Notes: generated from the sequence alone by a model not told the origin. A DNA stretch of 64,000 nucleotides from Nevskiales bacterium (GCA_028698335.1 JAQVDP010000001.1:1-64000), one strand, 5' to 3'; counted from the stretch's first letter, positions 1-13,183 are shown. Translations and numbers: made by a program.

Positions 1-66
1 AGGAAACCGACCTTGAGCGTAGTGCTATCTCGCTCGTGCGGCTCTGGCCCTGGGCCAACCCGCGAT

Positions 67-94
67 AAAGGCCTCGCGGAGGTCAGCGCCTTTT
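67..94 (-). terminator. Putative terminator downstream of glmU
   Basis: Six-base arms (AAAGGC and GCCTTT) enclose a smaller CCTC/GAGG stem. Read on the minus strand the hairpin ends in CCTTTAT, about 26 bases past the glmU stop codon. The short U-run makes it a moderate candidate for the end of the glmU transcript. The rest of bases 1-119 holds no gene I can support. Confidence 0.45.
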
Positions 95-119
95 CGGGCT
101 CCTGCGAAAGTCATACTGT

Positions 120-1520
120 CTAGGGCTTGGGACGCTTGGCCTTGGTCGGCCGCTGCCAGTTCGGATAGTGCTTCTGCTCGCGCGCGCGGCACAGCGTGAG
201 GCCACCGTCGGGCACGTCCTTGGTGATCGTCGACCCGGCGGCAACGGTCGCGTCGCGACCGACCCGGACCGGCGCCACCAACTGCGTGTCCGAGCCGATG
301 AATGCGCCGTCGTCGATGACGGTGCGGTGCTTGTTGGCGCCGTCGTAGTTGCAGAAGATCGTGCCGGCACCGATGTTGACGCCGGCACCGACCTCGCCGT
401 CGCCGAGGTAGGCCAGATGGTTGGCCTTGCTGCCGGTGCCGACGGTGACATTCTTGACCTCGACGAAATTGCCGACGTGCACGTCGTCGCCGAGCGCTGC
501 GCCCGGGCGCAGGCGTGCGAACGGGCCGATCCGGGCGCCGGCACCGGCACTGCAGTGCTCCAGCACGGAGTGGGCCTCGACCACGGTGCCGGGGCCGAGC
601 GTGACGTCGCGCAGCACGCAGTGCGGACCGATCCGCACATCGTCGTCCAGGGTTACGTCGCCCTCGAACACGCAGCCAACGTCGATCATCACATCACGGC
701 CGTGATTGAGCGCGCCACGCAGCTCGAAGCGCGCCGGATCGGCGAACTGCACGCCGGCGCGCATCAGCGCATCGGCCTGCCGGCGCTGGAACAGGCGTTC
801 GGCATGGGCCAGCTGCAGACGATCGTTGACCCCCTCGACTTCGCTGGCGTCGGCGGCCTGGACCGCCTCGACCCGCACTCCGTCCGCCACCGCCAGGGCG
901 ACGGCGTCGGTCAGGTAGTACTCGCCCTTGGCGTTGTCATTGCCGATCTTCGACAGCCACGCCCGTAACCGACCGGCCGGCGCGGCGATGAAGCCGGTGT
1001 TGATCTCGCGCAGCGCCTGCTGTTCCGGCGTCGCATCGCGCTGCTCGACGATGCCGATTACGGCCCCGGTGTCGTCGCGCAGGATGCGGCCGTAGCCGGC
1101 CGGATCCTCCAGCGTCGTAGTCAGAACCGCGAGGCCGGTCCGCCCCGCGTCGACCAGCGGCGTCAGCGTCGACGCGCGCACCAGCGGCACGTCGCCGTAC
1201 ATCACGATCACGGTCGCGTCGTCGGGGATCGCAGGCATCGCCTGCTGCACGGCATGCGCGGTGCCGAGCTGCTCGGCCTGATGCGCCCAATGCAGGGACA
1301 GCGCCTGCGGCGCCTCGGCCTCGGCCCAGGCACGCACCGCGTTGCCGCCGTGACCGTAGACCACGTGCACCGTCGCCGCCCCCAGCTTTTGGGCGGCCGT
1401 CAGCACATGCGCCAGCATCGGGCGGCCACCCACGCCGTGCAGCACCTTCGGGCGCGCACTCTTCATGCGCGTGCCTTGGCCGGCGGCGAGTACGATGCAA
1501 TGCAGGGGTGTCGGGGTCAT
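120..1520 (-). CDS. glmU: Bifunctional UDP-GlcNAc pyrophosphorylase / glucosamine-1-phosphate acetyltransferase GlmU
   Basis: This cytosolic enzyme makes UDP-N-acetylglucosamine for peptidoglycan and LPS by acetylating glucosamine-1-phosphate and then transferring UMP. The N-terminus carries the nucleotidyltransferase signature LAAGQGTRMKS followed by PKVL, and YGDVPLV binds the nucleotide and metal. The C-terminal half is a run of hexapeptide repeats forming a left-handed beta-helix. The length of 466 residues is close to the usual 456. I chose the ATG at 1518-1520 because it directly precedes MTPTPLHCIVLAAGQG and has GGAAG upstream; an upstream in-frame extension looks non-coding. The gene follows the atp operon, the common gammaproteobacterial order, but a strong terminator separates the two. 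Confidence 0.97.
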   Translation of the reverse strand: MTPTPLHCIVLAAGQGTRMKSARPKVLHGVGGRPMLAHVLTAAQKLGAATVHVVYGHGGNAVRAWAEAEAPQALSLHWAHQAEQLGTAHAVQQAMPAIPDDATVIVMYGDVPLVRASTLTPLVDAGRTGLAVLTTTLEDPAGYGRILRDDTGAVIGIVEQRDATPEQQALREINTGFIAAPAGRLRAWLSKIGNDNAKGEYYLTDAVALAVADGVRVEAVQAADASEVEGVNDRLQLAHAERLFQRRQADALMRAGVQFADPARFELRGALNHGRDVMIDVGCVFEGDVTLDDDVRIGPHCVLRDVTLGPGTVVEAHSVLEHCSAGAGARIGPFARLRPGAALGDDVHVGNFVEVKNVTVGTGSKANHLAYLGDGEVGAGVNIGAGTIFCNYDGANKHRTVIDDGAFIGSDTQLVAPVRVGRDATVAAGSTITKDVPDGGLTLCRAREQKHYPNWQRPTKAKRPKP

Positions 1521-1632
1521 GGCACTTCCGGATGGCGAAGGCGCGTTCGAACGGACGGCGGCGGGTTTGCCGCCTGCGCCAGCATAGCACCGGCGCGGCG
1601 TGGCACCGGACGGCGTGCCGGCGCCCGAAAAC

Positions 1633-1664
1633 GAAGAAGCCGCGCATGAAAGCGCGGCTTCTTC
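1633..1664 (-). terminator. Strong rho-independent terminator after atpC
   Basis: A perfect 13-bp stem (GAAGAAGCCGCGC pairing with its complement) has a 6-base loop. On the minus strand it is followed by GTTTTCG. It lies 16 bases past the atpC stop and should end the ATP synthase transcript before glmU. Confidence 0.92.
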
Positions 1665-1679
1665 CAAACAACAGCGGGA

Positions 1680-2093
1680 TCAGCGCTTCTTCAGGTTCTG
1701 GACGAACTGCAGACGCGCCGCCGCCTCGATCAGCTCGGACTGGGCCCGGGCCAGATCGATGTCGGACTTGGCACCGGCCAGCTTTTCCTCGGCCGACTGC
1801 TTGGCCGCCAGCGCCGCAGCCTCGTCGGCATCCTTGGCGCGCAGGGCCGTGTCGGCCAGCACCGTCACCAGGTACGGCTGGATCTCGAGGATGCCGCCGC
1901 CGACGAAGAACTCCAGTTCGTCGCCTTCCGGCGACTTCACCCGGACCGTGCCGGGCTTCAGGCGCGTCAGCAACGGTGCGTGGCGCGGCGCGATGCCGAC
2001 CTCGCCCATCTCCGCAGGCGCGAACACCATCTGGGCTTCCCCGGAATGGATGTGGCCTTCTGCGGAAACGATGTCTACGTGAATATTTGCCAT
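1680..2093 (-). CDS. atpC: F1Fo ATP synthase subunit epsilon
   Basis: Epsilon is the F1 central-stalk subunit that couples rotation to catalysis and can inhibit ATP hydrolysis. The 137 residues show the N-terminal beta-sandwich (MANIHVDIVSAEG, then GEVGIAPRHAPLLT) and a C-terminal helical hairpin rich in Ala and Glu that ends in QNLKKR. It is the last gene of the atp operon, 27 bases after atpD and just before a strong terminator. Length and order match the family. Confidence 0.97.
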   Translation of the reverse strand: MANIHVDIVSAEGHIHSGEAQMVFAPAEMGEVGIAPRHAPLLTRLKPGTVRVKSPEGDELEFFVGGGILEIQPYLVTVLADTALRAKDADEAAALAAKQSAEEKLAGAKSDIDLARAQSELIEAAARLQFVQNLKKR

Positions 2094-2120
2094 CTGGTCC
2101 TCGCTCGCGGGCGCAGGCGA

Positions 2121-3530
<1,410 letters not shown>

Positions 3531-3612
3531 CTAGTAAATCCGGTTTGCGCATTTCGCTTCGGTCGGTTCGTTCCGGCTGCCCGCCGCGAACCCGTCCTGA
3601 ACGTGCGCGTCT

Positions 3613-4476
3613 CTATCCGACCGCGGCCGCGCCGCCCACGATTTCCGCCAGTTCCTTGGTGATGTTGGCCTGACGCGCCTTGTTGTAGGCGAGTTCAAGC
3701 TGGCCGATGATCTTGCCCGCGTTGTCGCTGGCGGACTTCATCGCGACCATCCGCGCCGACTGCTCGCAGGCCACATTCTCGATCACCGACTGATACACCT
3801 GCGACTCGACGTAGCGCATCAGCACCGCATCGAGCAGCTCCGTCGACGCCGGCTCGTAGAGGTAGTCCCAGTGCTCCAGCAGGCCTTCGCTCTTGACCGG
3901 CTCCAGCGGCAGCAGCTGCATCGCCGTCGGCTTCTGCGTCATGGTGTTGACGAACTGGTTCGACACGACATACACGCGGTCGACCTTGCCGTCGCGGTAC
4001 GCATCGGTCAGGACCTTGATCACCCCGAGCAGCTGCTCGAGATGCGGGCGGTCACCCAGCTGCGATGCCGTCGCGACGACGTTGCCGCCGAGCCGCTTGA
4101 AGTACGAGATCGCCTTGTTGCCGACCAGGACGAAGTCCAGCTCGACGTTCTTCTCGCGCCAATGCTTGACCTCGCGCACCGTGGTCCGGAACGCGTTGAT
4201 GTTCAGACCGCCGCAAAGGCCGCGGTCCGAAGACACGATCAGGTACGCAACGCGCTTGACGTCGCGCTCGACCGTGAACGGGTGCTTGTACTCAAGATTG
4301 GCATTTGCCAGATGACCCAGCGTGCGGCGGATCTTCTCTGCGTAGGGGCGAGCCGCCGCCATGCGATCCTGCGCCTTGCGCATTTTCGACATGGCGACCT
4401 TTTCCATCGCCCGCGTGATCTTCTGCGTGTTCTTGACGCTTTTGATCTTGGTGCGAATTTCCTTGGCGCCGGCCAC
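3613..4476 (-). CDS. atpG: F1Fo ATP synthase subunit gamma
   Basis: Gamma is the rotor shaft of F1, linking the c-ring to the alpha3beta3 head. The N-terminal helix [20 protein letters not shown] and the C-terminal helix with [19 protein letters not shown] are the two halves of the coiled-coil shaft and match the family closely. There are 287 residues. The start codon is GTG (4474-4476) with GAGG upstream; no in-frame ATG gives the conserved N-terminus. It sits between atpA and atpD. Confidence 0.97.
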   Translation of the reverse strand: MAGAKEIRTKIKSVKNTQKITRAMEKVAMSKMRKAQDRMAAARPYAEKIRRTLGHLANANLEYKHPFTVERDVKRVAYLIVSSDRGLCGGLNINAFRTTVREVKHWREKNVELDFVLVGNKAISYFKRLGGNVVATASQLGDRPHLEQLLGVIKVLTDAYRDGKVDRVYVVSNQFVNTMTQKPTAMQLLPLEPVKSEGLLEHWDYLYEPASTELLDAVLMRYVESQVYQSVIENVACEQSARMVAMKSASDNAGKIIGQLELAYNKARQANITKELAEIVGGAAAVG

Positions 4477-4508
4477 GTGTTTGCCTCGCTAGATGGTATG
4501 TGGGCCGA

Positions 4509-6047
<1,539 letters not shown>

Positions 6048-6087
6048 ACGAACCGTTCCCTAAAGGTTGAGCCAGGGAGGCAGGGGG

Positions 6088-6624
6088 TTAACGCAAAAGT
6101 GCGGTCTTGAGGTGTTCCAGCTCGCCGAGGACCGTACCGTCGATGATGACGTCGCCGGCACGGATCAGCGCTCCGCCGATCAGATCCGGATCGGTTTTCC
6201 ACTCGATCCCGACCTCGCGCTGCAGACGCTTGCGCACCGCAGCGGCGAGCTGCTCCTGCTGCGCCGAATCGACTTCGACCGCCGAGGTGATCTCGACGTC
6301 GACGCGCGACTCGGCTTCTGCACGAAGCTGCTCGTACTGCTCGGCGATGGCGGGCAACGCGGCCAGCCGGCCGTTCTCGACCAGCAGGCGGACCAGAGCC
6401 ACGGCCTCGGCCGACAGCTTGTCCGCCAGCGCCTGGGCCAGCGCGCCGGCCAGCTCGGACTTGGTCAACGCCGGATGCCCGATCAGGCTTGCCACCGTCG
6501 GCTCGGCGACGAGCTGTGCCAGCGCGGTCAACGCCTCGCCCCACTTGGGGAACGCGTTTTCCTCGCGGGCCAGTCCGAAGACGGCTTTGGCGTAGGGCCG
6601 GGCCAGAGTGCTGTAATCCGCCAT
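6088..6624 (-). CDS. atpH: F1Fo ATP synthase subunit delta
   Basis: Delta joins the peripheral stalk to the top of F1. The N-terminus YSTLARPYAKAVFGLA and the C-terminal stretch DLIGGALIRAGDVIIDGTV followed by LEHLKTALLR are the family hallmarks. There are 178 residues, the usual length. The gap to atpF is 12 bases, so translation is probably coupled. Confidence 0.97.
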   Translation of the reverse strand: MADYSTLARPYAKAVFGLAREENAFPKWGEALTALAQLVAEPTVASLIGHPALTKSELAGALAQALADKLSAEAVALVRLLVENGRLAALPAIAEQYEQLRAEAESRVDVEITSAVEVDSAQQEQLAAAVRKRLQREVGIEWKTDPDLIGGALIRAGDVIIDGTVLGELEHLKTALLR

Positions 6625-6636
6625 GTGCGCTTGCCT

Positions 6637-7110
6637 TTAGACGCGGGCCGCGAGCTCGTTGAGCACGTCGGCGTGGGCCTTGGTGTCGATCTCGCGCTTG
6701 AGGATCTTCGCCGCGCCGATCACCGCCAGCTCGCCGACCTGCTTGCGCAGCTCTTCGCGGGCGTGGGCGATTTCGCGCTCGACTTCCTCATGCGCCTTGG
6801 CAACGATGCGCTCACCCTCTTCCTGGGCATGGGTCTTGGCCTGCTCGACCATCTGCGCCGCCTGCTTGTTGGCGGCAGCGAGGATCTCCTGCGCCTGCGT
6901 CCGCGCTGCCTTGAGCTCTTCTTCGCTCTTGGCCGAAGCGTCCTGCAGCGCGCGGGCACCCCTGTCGGCAGCGGCGAGACCGTCGGCGATCTTCTGCCGG
7001 CGTTCTTCCATCGCCTTGGTGATCGGCGGCCACACGAACTTCATCGTGAACCAGACGAAGATCCCGAAGACGATCATCTGGCCGACGATGGATGGAATGC
7101 TTGCCTGCAT
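6637..7110 (-). CDS. atpF: F1Fo ATP synthase subunit b
   Basis: Subunit b forms the membrane-anchored peripheral stalk. One N-terminal membrane segment (about residues 7-25, [20 protein letters not shown]) precedes the conserved WPPI turn. A long charged helix rich in Ala, Glu, Lys and Arg makes up the rest of the 157 residues and should form the right-handed coiled-coil dimer. Position between atpE and atpH is standard. Confidence 0.97.
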   Translation of the reverse strand: MQASIPSIVGQMIVFGIFVWFTMKFVWPPITKAMEERRQKIADGLAAADRGARALQDASAKSEEELKAARTQAQEILAAANKQAAQMVEQAKTHAQEEGERIVAKAHEEVEREIAHAREELRKQVGELAVIGAAKILKREIDTKAHADVLNELAARV

Positions 7111-7161
7111 TGGCTAAGCTCCAGGTTGAGTGAAACGAAGTCTTTGCGAGTCGCGAGTGCC

Positions 7162-8615
<1,454 letters not shown>

Positions 8616-8653
8616 GAAGAACCTGGCGATGGTGCGACGCACCAATCCCAAAA

Positions 8654-8683
8654 AGTATAGCAGTTAATTTTTTGGGGGATCAA
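8654..8683 (-). promoter_or_regulatory. Sigma70-type promoter of the atp operon
   Basis: On the minus strand TTGATC (8678-8683) and TATACT (8654-8659) are separated by 18 bases. The match is four of six and five of six to consensus. Transcription would start near 8647, about 30 bases before the atpI ATG. The AT-rich spacer stands out in this GC-rich region. The site separates the atp genes from parB upstream. Confidence 0.72.
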
Positions 8684-8721
8684 CCTCAGGCGCGCCGATT
8701 CGACGAAAGTCGCAGCCCGGC

Positions 8722-9573
8722 TCAGGCCGGGCCGAGGCGCGCCAGCAGACGCTCGAGTTCCTCGGGATTGCTGAAACTGACCGTGATGCGGCCGCGGCCG
8801 TTTTCGGACTGCTGCAGGCGGACCGGCAGGCCGATGCGCTGGCTGAGCTGCGACTCCAGCGCGCGCGGCCGTTCCGGTCGCGCCTTGGCCGGCGCCGCCT
8901 CGGCGTGCACCAGCGCTTCGGTCTGCCGCACAGACAGCTGGCGCTCCACCACCATCTTGGCCAGCGCCGACTGGCGCTCGCCGCTGGCGCCGAGCAGCAC
9001 CTTGGCATGTCCCAGGCTCAGGTGCCCGTTGCGCACCAGGGTCTGCACGTCGTCATTGAGTTCGGTCAGCCGCAACAGATTGCTGACGTGAGCCCGCGAG
9101 CGGCCGATCGCCTCGGCGGTCTTCTCGTGGGTCAGGCCGCACTCCTCGATCAGCTTGTGCAGCGCCTCAGCCTCTTCCAGCGGATTCAGGTCGGCGCGCT
9201 GGATGTTCTCGACCAGCGCCACCGCCATCGCGCCGCGCTCGTCGAGGGTCTTGATCACGACCGGCACGGTCTTCAGCCCGGCCTGCTGGGCGGCGCGCCA
9301 GCGGCGCTCGCCGGCGACGATCTCGTAGCGGTCGGCACCGGAAGGCCGCACCACGATCGGCTGGACCACGCCCTGCGCGCGGATCGATTCGGCCAGCGCC
9401 TCCAGCGCCGCGGCATCGAAATGGCGGCGCGGCTGATGCTTGCCGGCATGGAGCCGGGCGACCGGCAGCTCGCGCAGCCCGGATTCCTGCTCCGACTCGT
9501 CGCCCCCGGCCGACACGCTGCTCAGCAGCGAGTCGAGCCCGCGTCCCAGACCTCTTTTCTTCGCACTACTCAT
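8722..9573 (-). CDS. parB: Chromosome-partitioning protein ParB
   Basis: ParB binds parS sites near the origin and spreads by CTP-dependent clamping; ParA pulls the complex. The N-terminal [11 protein letters not shown] is the ParA-interaction peptide, [12 protein letters not shown] is the CTP-binding motif, and the [19 protein letters not shown] segment is the helix-turn-helix. The C-terminus is the dimer domain. I started at ATG 9571-9573 ([12 protein letters not shown]), giving 283 residues; the upstream in-frame extension is Gly/Arg-rich and not conserved in type. It follows parA by 85 bases. I did not spot a full parS palindrome. Confidence 0.95.
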   Translation of the reverse strand: MSSAKKRGLGRGLDSLLSSVSAGGDESEQESGLRELPVARLHAGKHQPRRHFDAAALEALAESIRAQGVVQPIVVRPSGADRYEIVAGERRWRAAQQAGLKTVPVVIKTLDERGAMAVALVENIQRADLNPLEEAEALHKLIEECGLTHEKTAEAIGRSRAHVSNLLRLTELNDDVQTLVRNGHLSLGHAKVLLGASGERQSALAKMVVERQLSVRQTEALVHAEAAPAKARPERPRALESQLSQRIGLPVRLQQSENGRGRITVSFSNPEELERLLARLGPA

Positions 9574-9658
9574 GCTGCGGCCCCGTGAGCCCGTCCCTGT
9601 TCCGATTGCAGATCCCCACCCCGCGGGCAAGGCCCTCGCCGGTCGCGCACGCGGCCGC

Positions 9659-10447
9659 TCACGCCTGCAGCCTCATCTGCCCGCCGTCGTGACGGCGCAG
9701 CAGTTCGCCGGCCAGGGCGAGGTAGGCCTTGGCCCCGGACGACGCGGGGTCGTAGAGCATGGCCGGAAGGCCATGGCTCGGCGCTTCGGCGAGGCGCACG
9801 TTGCGTGGCACCAGGGTGCGGTAGACCTTGTCGCCGAAGTGCTGCACCAGCTGGTTGGAGACGTCGTTGGCGAGGTTGTTGCGCGGGTCGAACATCGTGC
9901 GCAGCAGCCCCTCGACCTCCAGGCGCGGGTTGATGACCTTGCGGATCTTCTGCACCGTGTCCATCAGCGCCGACAGCCCTTCGAGCGCGTAGTACTCGCA
10001 CTGCATCGGGATCAGCACGCCGTCGGCCGCGACCAGTGCATTGACGGTCAGCTTCGACAGCGCCGGCGGGCAGTCGAGCACGACGTAGTCATAGTCTTCG
10101 GCCACTTCGGCCAGGGCGGTCTTCAGCGCGAAGTCGCCGACGGCGATGTCGCGCAGCTTGATCTCGGCCTCGGTCATGTCGGCGTTGGCCGGCAGCAGCG
10201 ACATGTTCAGCTCGGGCAGGTCGACGATCACCTTCTGGATCGGCGCCTCCTCGAGCAGGACGTCACGCGCGGTCAGGCTCAATGCGGACTTGTCGACGCC
10301 GACGCCCATCGTCGCATTGCCCTGGGCATCGAGGTCGACCAGCAGCACACGCCGCTTGGTCGCCGCCAGCGATGCGGACAGGTTGATTGACGTGGTCGTC
10401 TTGCCCACACCCCCCTTCTGGTTGGCGACGGCGATTACGTAGCTCAT
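9659..10447 (-). CDS. parA: Chromosome-partitioning ATPase ParA (Soj family)
   Basis: This Walker-type ATPase drives origin segregation with ParB. The deviant Walker A motif KGGVGKTT is at residues 11-18, Walker B is in VLDCPPALS, and the YALEGLSALMDTVQKI stretch is typical of the family. At 262 residues it is a chromosomal Soj-type protein without the N-terminal DNA-binding extension seen in plasmid ParA proteins. It follows rsmG by 19 bases, so rsmG-parA-parB is probably one transcript. Confidence 0.96.
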   Translation of the reverse strand: MSYVIAVANQKGGVGKTTTSINLSASLAATKRRVLLVDLDAQGNATMGVGVDKSALSLTARDVLLEEAPIQKVIVDLPELNMSLLPANADMTEAEIKLRDIAVGDFALKTALAEVAEDYDYVVLDCPPALSKLTVNALVAADGVLIPMQCEYYALEGLSALMDTVQKIRKVINPRLEVEGLLRTMFDPRNNLANDVSNQLVQHFGDKVYRTLVPRNVRLAEAPSHGLPAMLYDPASSGAKAYLALAGELLRRHDGGQMRLQA

Positions 10448-10466
10448 GGTCCTGGTCGGTTATGCT

Positions 10467-11105
10467 TCAAAGCGGCGCCGCGATCACAACGTGACGCTCC
10501 TCATCGAGGCCGGGCACCTGCAAGCGCCGAGTCTCCCTGATCTCCGCACGATCGCGGATCGACGCGATTTCGTCCTTATCTAGTTTGCCCTTCATGGCGA
10601 CCCATTGGCCACCCGGCGCCAGCAGATGCCGGGTCAGATGCACGAAATCGGCCAGCGATGCGAAGGCCCGGCTGACGATCCGGTCGTAGCCCTGCCCGGG
10701 CTGGAACGCCTCGACCCGCGCCTCCGCGACCTCGACGTTGGCCAGCCCCAGCACGCGCACGACATGACGCATGAATCGCGCCTTCTTGCCGTTACTGTCG
10801 AGCACCGTCACCTGCAGTTCCGGCTCGGCGATCGCCAGCACCAGCCCGGGCAGGCCGGCCCCGGCGCCAACATCGAGAACCCGCCCGCTGACGAAGGGCA
10901 GCACCACCAGCGAGTCCAGCAGATGCCGCACCACCATGGCGCGCGGATCGCGGATCGCGGTCAGGTTGTAGGCGCCGTTCCATTTTTCGAGCTCGCCGAG
11001 ATAGGCGAGCATCTGCTGCCGACGCTCCGGCGCGCAGCTCATGCCCAGCTGCTCCAGGCCGGCTTCCAGAATCCCAGCGGGCGTCGGGCGCGGATCGGCG
11101 ACCAT
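10467..11105 (-). CDS. rsmG: 16S rRNA (guanine-527-N7) methyltransferase RsmG
   Basis: RsmG methylates G527 of 16S rRNA, a site whose loss gives low-level streptomycin resistance. The SAM-binding motif VLDVGAGAGLPGLVLAI is central, followed by VTVLDSNGKKARFMRHV and the RIVSRAFASLADF catalytic region. There are 212 residues. In most relatives mnmG lies just upstream; here an esterase gene does, so the operon is cut short. Confidence 0.96.
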   Translation of the reverse strand: MVADPRPTPAGILEAGLEQLGMSCAPERRQQMLAYLGELEKWNGAYNLTAIRDPRAMVVRHLLDSLVVLPFVSGRVLDVGAGAGLPGLVLAIAEPELQVTVLDSNGKKARFMRHVVRVLGLANVEVAEARVEAFQPGQGYDRIVSRAFASLADFVHLTRHLLAPGGQWVAMKGKLDKDEIASIRDRAEIRETRRLQVPGLDEERHVVIAAPL

Positions 11106-11198
11106 CAGCGTGCCCCGGTCACGGCCCGGGCCGGAACCCGCTGCCGGGGCAGCGCTGGGGGACTGACGGATTCACGCATCGGGACGGGCTCTGGAGAC

Positions 11199-11222
11199 GG
11201 CCGCGCAGTATACCGCGCGGCC
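11199..11222 (-). promoter_or_regulatory. Perfect 8-bp inverted repeat enclosing TATACT upstream of rsmG
   Basis: GGCCGCGC and its exact complement flank an 8-base centre that reads TATACT on the minus strand (11207-11212). It lies 13 bases after the esterase stop and about 94 bases before rsmG. It could be a -10 element inside an operator for rsmG-parAB, or a terminator-like hairpin for the esterase; there is no U-run and no convincing -35 box. The assignment is open. Confidence 0.4.
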
Positions 11223-11234
11223 CCACCCGCCCCT

Positions 11235-12398
11235 TCAGCGGCGGGGATGCGCCTTCAGAAACTCGAACATGTCGGCGGTGTTCGTATAGGGCCAGCGCAG
11301 ATGGTTGGCCAACCCCAGGCTGTATCCCGGCAGGTTCTGGATATACCCGCTCGGGTCGTCGATGCCGCCGTAGTACGCCAGCGGGTCGGTACCGCACAGA
11401 TCCAGGCAGGCCTCCGCCGGTTGCAGCAGGCTGTTGATGATGCGGTCGTCGATCAGCGTCGCCCCGCCCGCGGCCAGCGTGTCGCGCAGGTACAGGCCGT
11501 TGGGACACAGGCCGGCGATGTCGCAGTCGTTGTGGATGTGCAGGATCGGCACGTCGGGATTGAACAGCTGCAGCTGGCTGTCGTCGACCGGCGCACGGCT
11601 CACCGGCTGCTGCGTGCAGGGATCGTTGAACGCGGCGAACGGATCGGGCGCCGAATACACCGCCGCCGCCGCGACCTCCGGACGGTTCAGCGCATACAAC
11701 ATGGCCATGGCCGATCCGTTCGACCAGCCCATCACGTAGATCCGCTGCGGATCGACCTTGCCTTCGGCGACGATCGCGTCGACGAAGTGGTCGATGCTCG
11801 CGGCCTCGACGTTGGCCGGCCACGACTCGCCGTTGACCCTGCGCGCCTGACCGTCCGGCAGCATCTGCCGGTACCAGTTGTCCCAGCCGGGCGAGGCGTT
11901 GTCGTCCGGGAACGGGTAGTAGCGGTCGGTGACGCGCCCGTAGGGCGACAGCAGGATGAAGCCGGGGCGCTCGGGATCGCCGGTCAGGTCGGCCGTGTCG
12001 ATCTCCGAACGCAGGAAGTTGGCGTCCAGCGACAGGTCGGTGCCGACCAGCGAGGGATGCAGGTAGATCACCAGCGGCAGCTTGTGGTCGGTCGCCGCGG
12101 CCGCGGGCTCGAATACGCAGGCGTCGCGCACCGTGCCCTCGCCGTCGCTCCACTGGTCCAGGCGGCGGCCGCCGGGGACGCAGCTCGGCGCGAACACCGT
12201 ATCCAGCGGCGCCAGCACGGTCCGCGGCGGCGCGCCGAACGGCGTGCAGCCCTCGCGCAGGACCGGAATCTCGCCGGCCAGCGACTGCACGTCGATGGTC
12301 CCAGCGCTCCTGGAATCGCCGCCACCGCAGCCGGCGACGATCGACGCGGTCAGCGCCGTGGTGAACCGCAGCGTCCGCTTCGCATGTGTGAGTCTCAT
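11235..12398 (-). CDS. Lipoprotein esterase of the PHB-depolymerase-like alpha/beta hydrolase group
   Basis: The 387-residue protein starts MRLTHAKRTLRFTTALTASI and has a lipobox VAGC, so it should be a periplasmic or outer-membrane lipoprotein. The nucleophile elbow is GWSNGSAM, with DPQRIYVMG before it, which is the pattern of polyhydroxybutyrate depolymerase/feruloyl-esterase-like hydrolases. The oxyanion region appears as LVIYLHPSLVG. Several Cys pairs (for example NDCDIAGLC) suggest disulphides. The start at 12396-12398 has an excellent GGAGGAGG site. The substrate is unknown; an extracellular ester or polyester is a reasonable guess. Confidence 0.75.
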   Translation of the reverse strand: MRLTHAKRTLRFTTALTASIVAGCGGGDSRSAGTIDVQSLAGEIPVLREGCTPFGAPPRTVLAPLDTVFAPSCVPGGRRLDQWSDGEGTVRDACVFEPAAAATDHKLPLVIYLHPSLVGTDLSLDANFLRSEIDTADLTGDPERPGFILLSPYGRVTDRYYPFPDDNASPGWDNWYRQMLPDGQARRVNGESWPANVEAASIDHFVDAIVAEGKVDPQRIYVMGWSNGSAMAMLYALNRPEVAAAAVYSAPDPFAAFNDPCTQQPVSRAPVDDSQLQLFNPDVPILHIHNDCDIAGLCPNGLYLRDTLAAGGATLIDDRIINSLLQPAEACLDLCGTDPLAYYGGIDDPSGYIQNLPGYSLGLANHLRWPYTNTADMFEFLKAHPRR

Positions 12399-12491
12399 CG
12401 GCGCCCTCCTCCCGTGGACTTCTGGACCCGCAGCATAGCGCCGCCCACCGGCGCGGCAAACACCCCGCCCCGCCCCTGCGCGACCAGGCAC

Positions 12492-12531
12492 TTAGCAAAG
12501 ATTTAGCGAAGCGCTAGCGATGTTTTAGCAA
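12492..12531. repeat. Four direct repeats YTAGCRA with exact 11-bp period
   Basis: The heptamers TTAGCAA, TTAGCGA, CTAGCGA and TTAGCAA begin at 12492, 12503, 12514 and 12525, each exactly 11 bases after the last. The invariant core is TAGC. They sit between the divergent esterase and cytochrome c genes, 65 bases before the cytochrome ATG. Tandem heptamers with an 11-bp period are how OmpR/PhoB-type response regulators bind in a head-to-tail row, so this is a likely multi-site activator target. The regulator is not identified. Confidence 0.7.
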
Positions 12532-12595
12532 CGACGCCGACGACGGCGCCCTATCGTGCGGCCATTCCACAAGAACACCCTCCGGAGGCTTCACG

Positions 12596-13129
12596 ATGTT
12601 CACCCACCCGACCAATCGCCGCACCCGCAACCCCGTCCTGAGCCTGCTGCTGGCCGCCGTGACCGCTGCCGCCCTGTCCGCCCCCGCGGCGGCGTCGACG
12701 CATGACGACGCCGTCGCCCGCGGGCGCTATCTCGTCGGCATCAGCGGCTGCAACGACTGCCACACCCCCGGCTACGCCGAACAGGCCGGCGCCGTGCCGG
12801 AATCCGACCGCCTCACCGGCAGCAGCGTCGGCTTCCAGGGCCCCTGGGGAACGAGCTACCCGACCAACCTGCGCCTGAGCACGGCCGCGTCCACCCCGGA
12901 CGCCTGGCTGCAGCACGCACGCAGCCCGATGCGCCCGCCGATGCCGTGGTTCGCGCTGCGCGACATGAGCGACGACGATCTGCTCGCGATCTACGCCTAT
13001 ATCCGCAGCCTCGGCACGCAGGGCGCGCCGGCACCGGCCGCCGCCGCGCCCGGCCAGGCGGTGACCACGCCCTACATCGAGTTCATGCCGAAGAACCTGC
13101 CGCAGAAGCAGGCGATGGCCACGCACTGA
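12596..13129 (+). CDS. Periplasmic c-type cytochrome, monohaem
   Basis: A 34-residue signal peptide (hydrophobic LSLLLAAVTAAAL, cleavage after AAAS) precedes a single haem-binding motif CNDCH near residue 52. The axial Met is probably in RPPMPWFALRDM; the DDDLLAIYAYIRSLG helix is the usual C-terminal cytochrome c helix. There are 177 residues with a Pro/Ala tail. The ribosome site CTCCGGAGG lies 9 bases upstream. No oxidase or dehydrogenase partner is adjacent, so the redox partner is unknown. The upstream 11-bp repeats suggest tight regulation. Confidence 0.88.
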   Translation: MFTHPTNRRTRNPVLSLLLAAVTAAALSAPAAASTHDDAVARGRYLVGISGCNDCHTPGYAEQAGAVPESDRLTGSSVGFQGPWGTSYPTNLRLSTAASTPDAWLQHARSPMRPPMPWFALRDMSDDDLLAIYAYIRSLGTQGAPAPAAAAPGQAVTTPYIEFMPKNLPQKQAMATH

Positions 13130-13148
13130 CGCAACCCCCGGCGGGCTT

Positions 13149-13183
13149 CCCGGACCCTGTCGGCGTCGGCGTCAGGGTCCGGG
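13149..13183. terminator. Hairpin between convergent cytochrome c and lysR genes
   Basis: An 11-bp perfect stem (CCCGGACCCTG and complement) encloses a 13-base loop and overlaps the last codons of the LysR gene. It probably serves as a two-way transcription barrier. There is no clear U-run on either strand. Confidence 0.5.

Noticed and set aside
8616-10466. parS sites near parAB
   Set aside because: I looked for the TGTTTCACGTGAAACA-type palindrome by eye around parAB and saw none; a computed search is needed to exclude degenerate copies.
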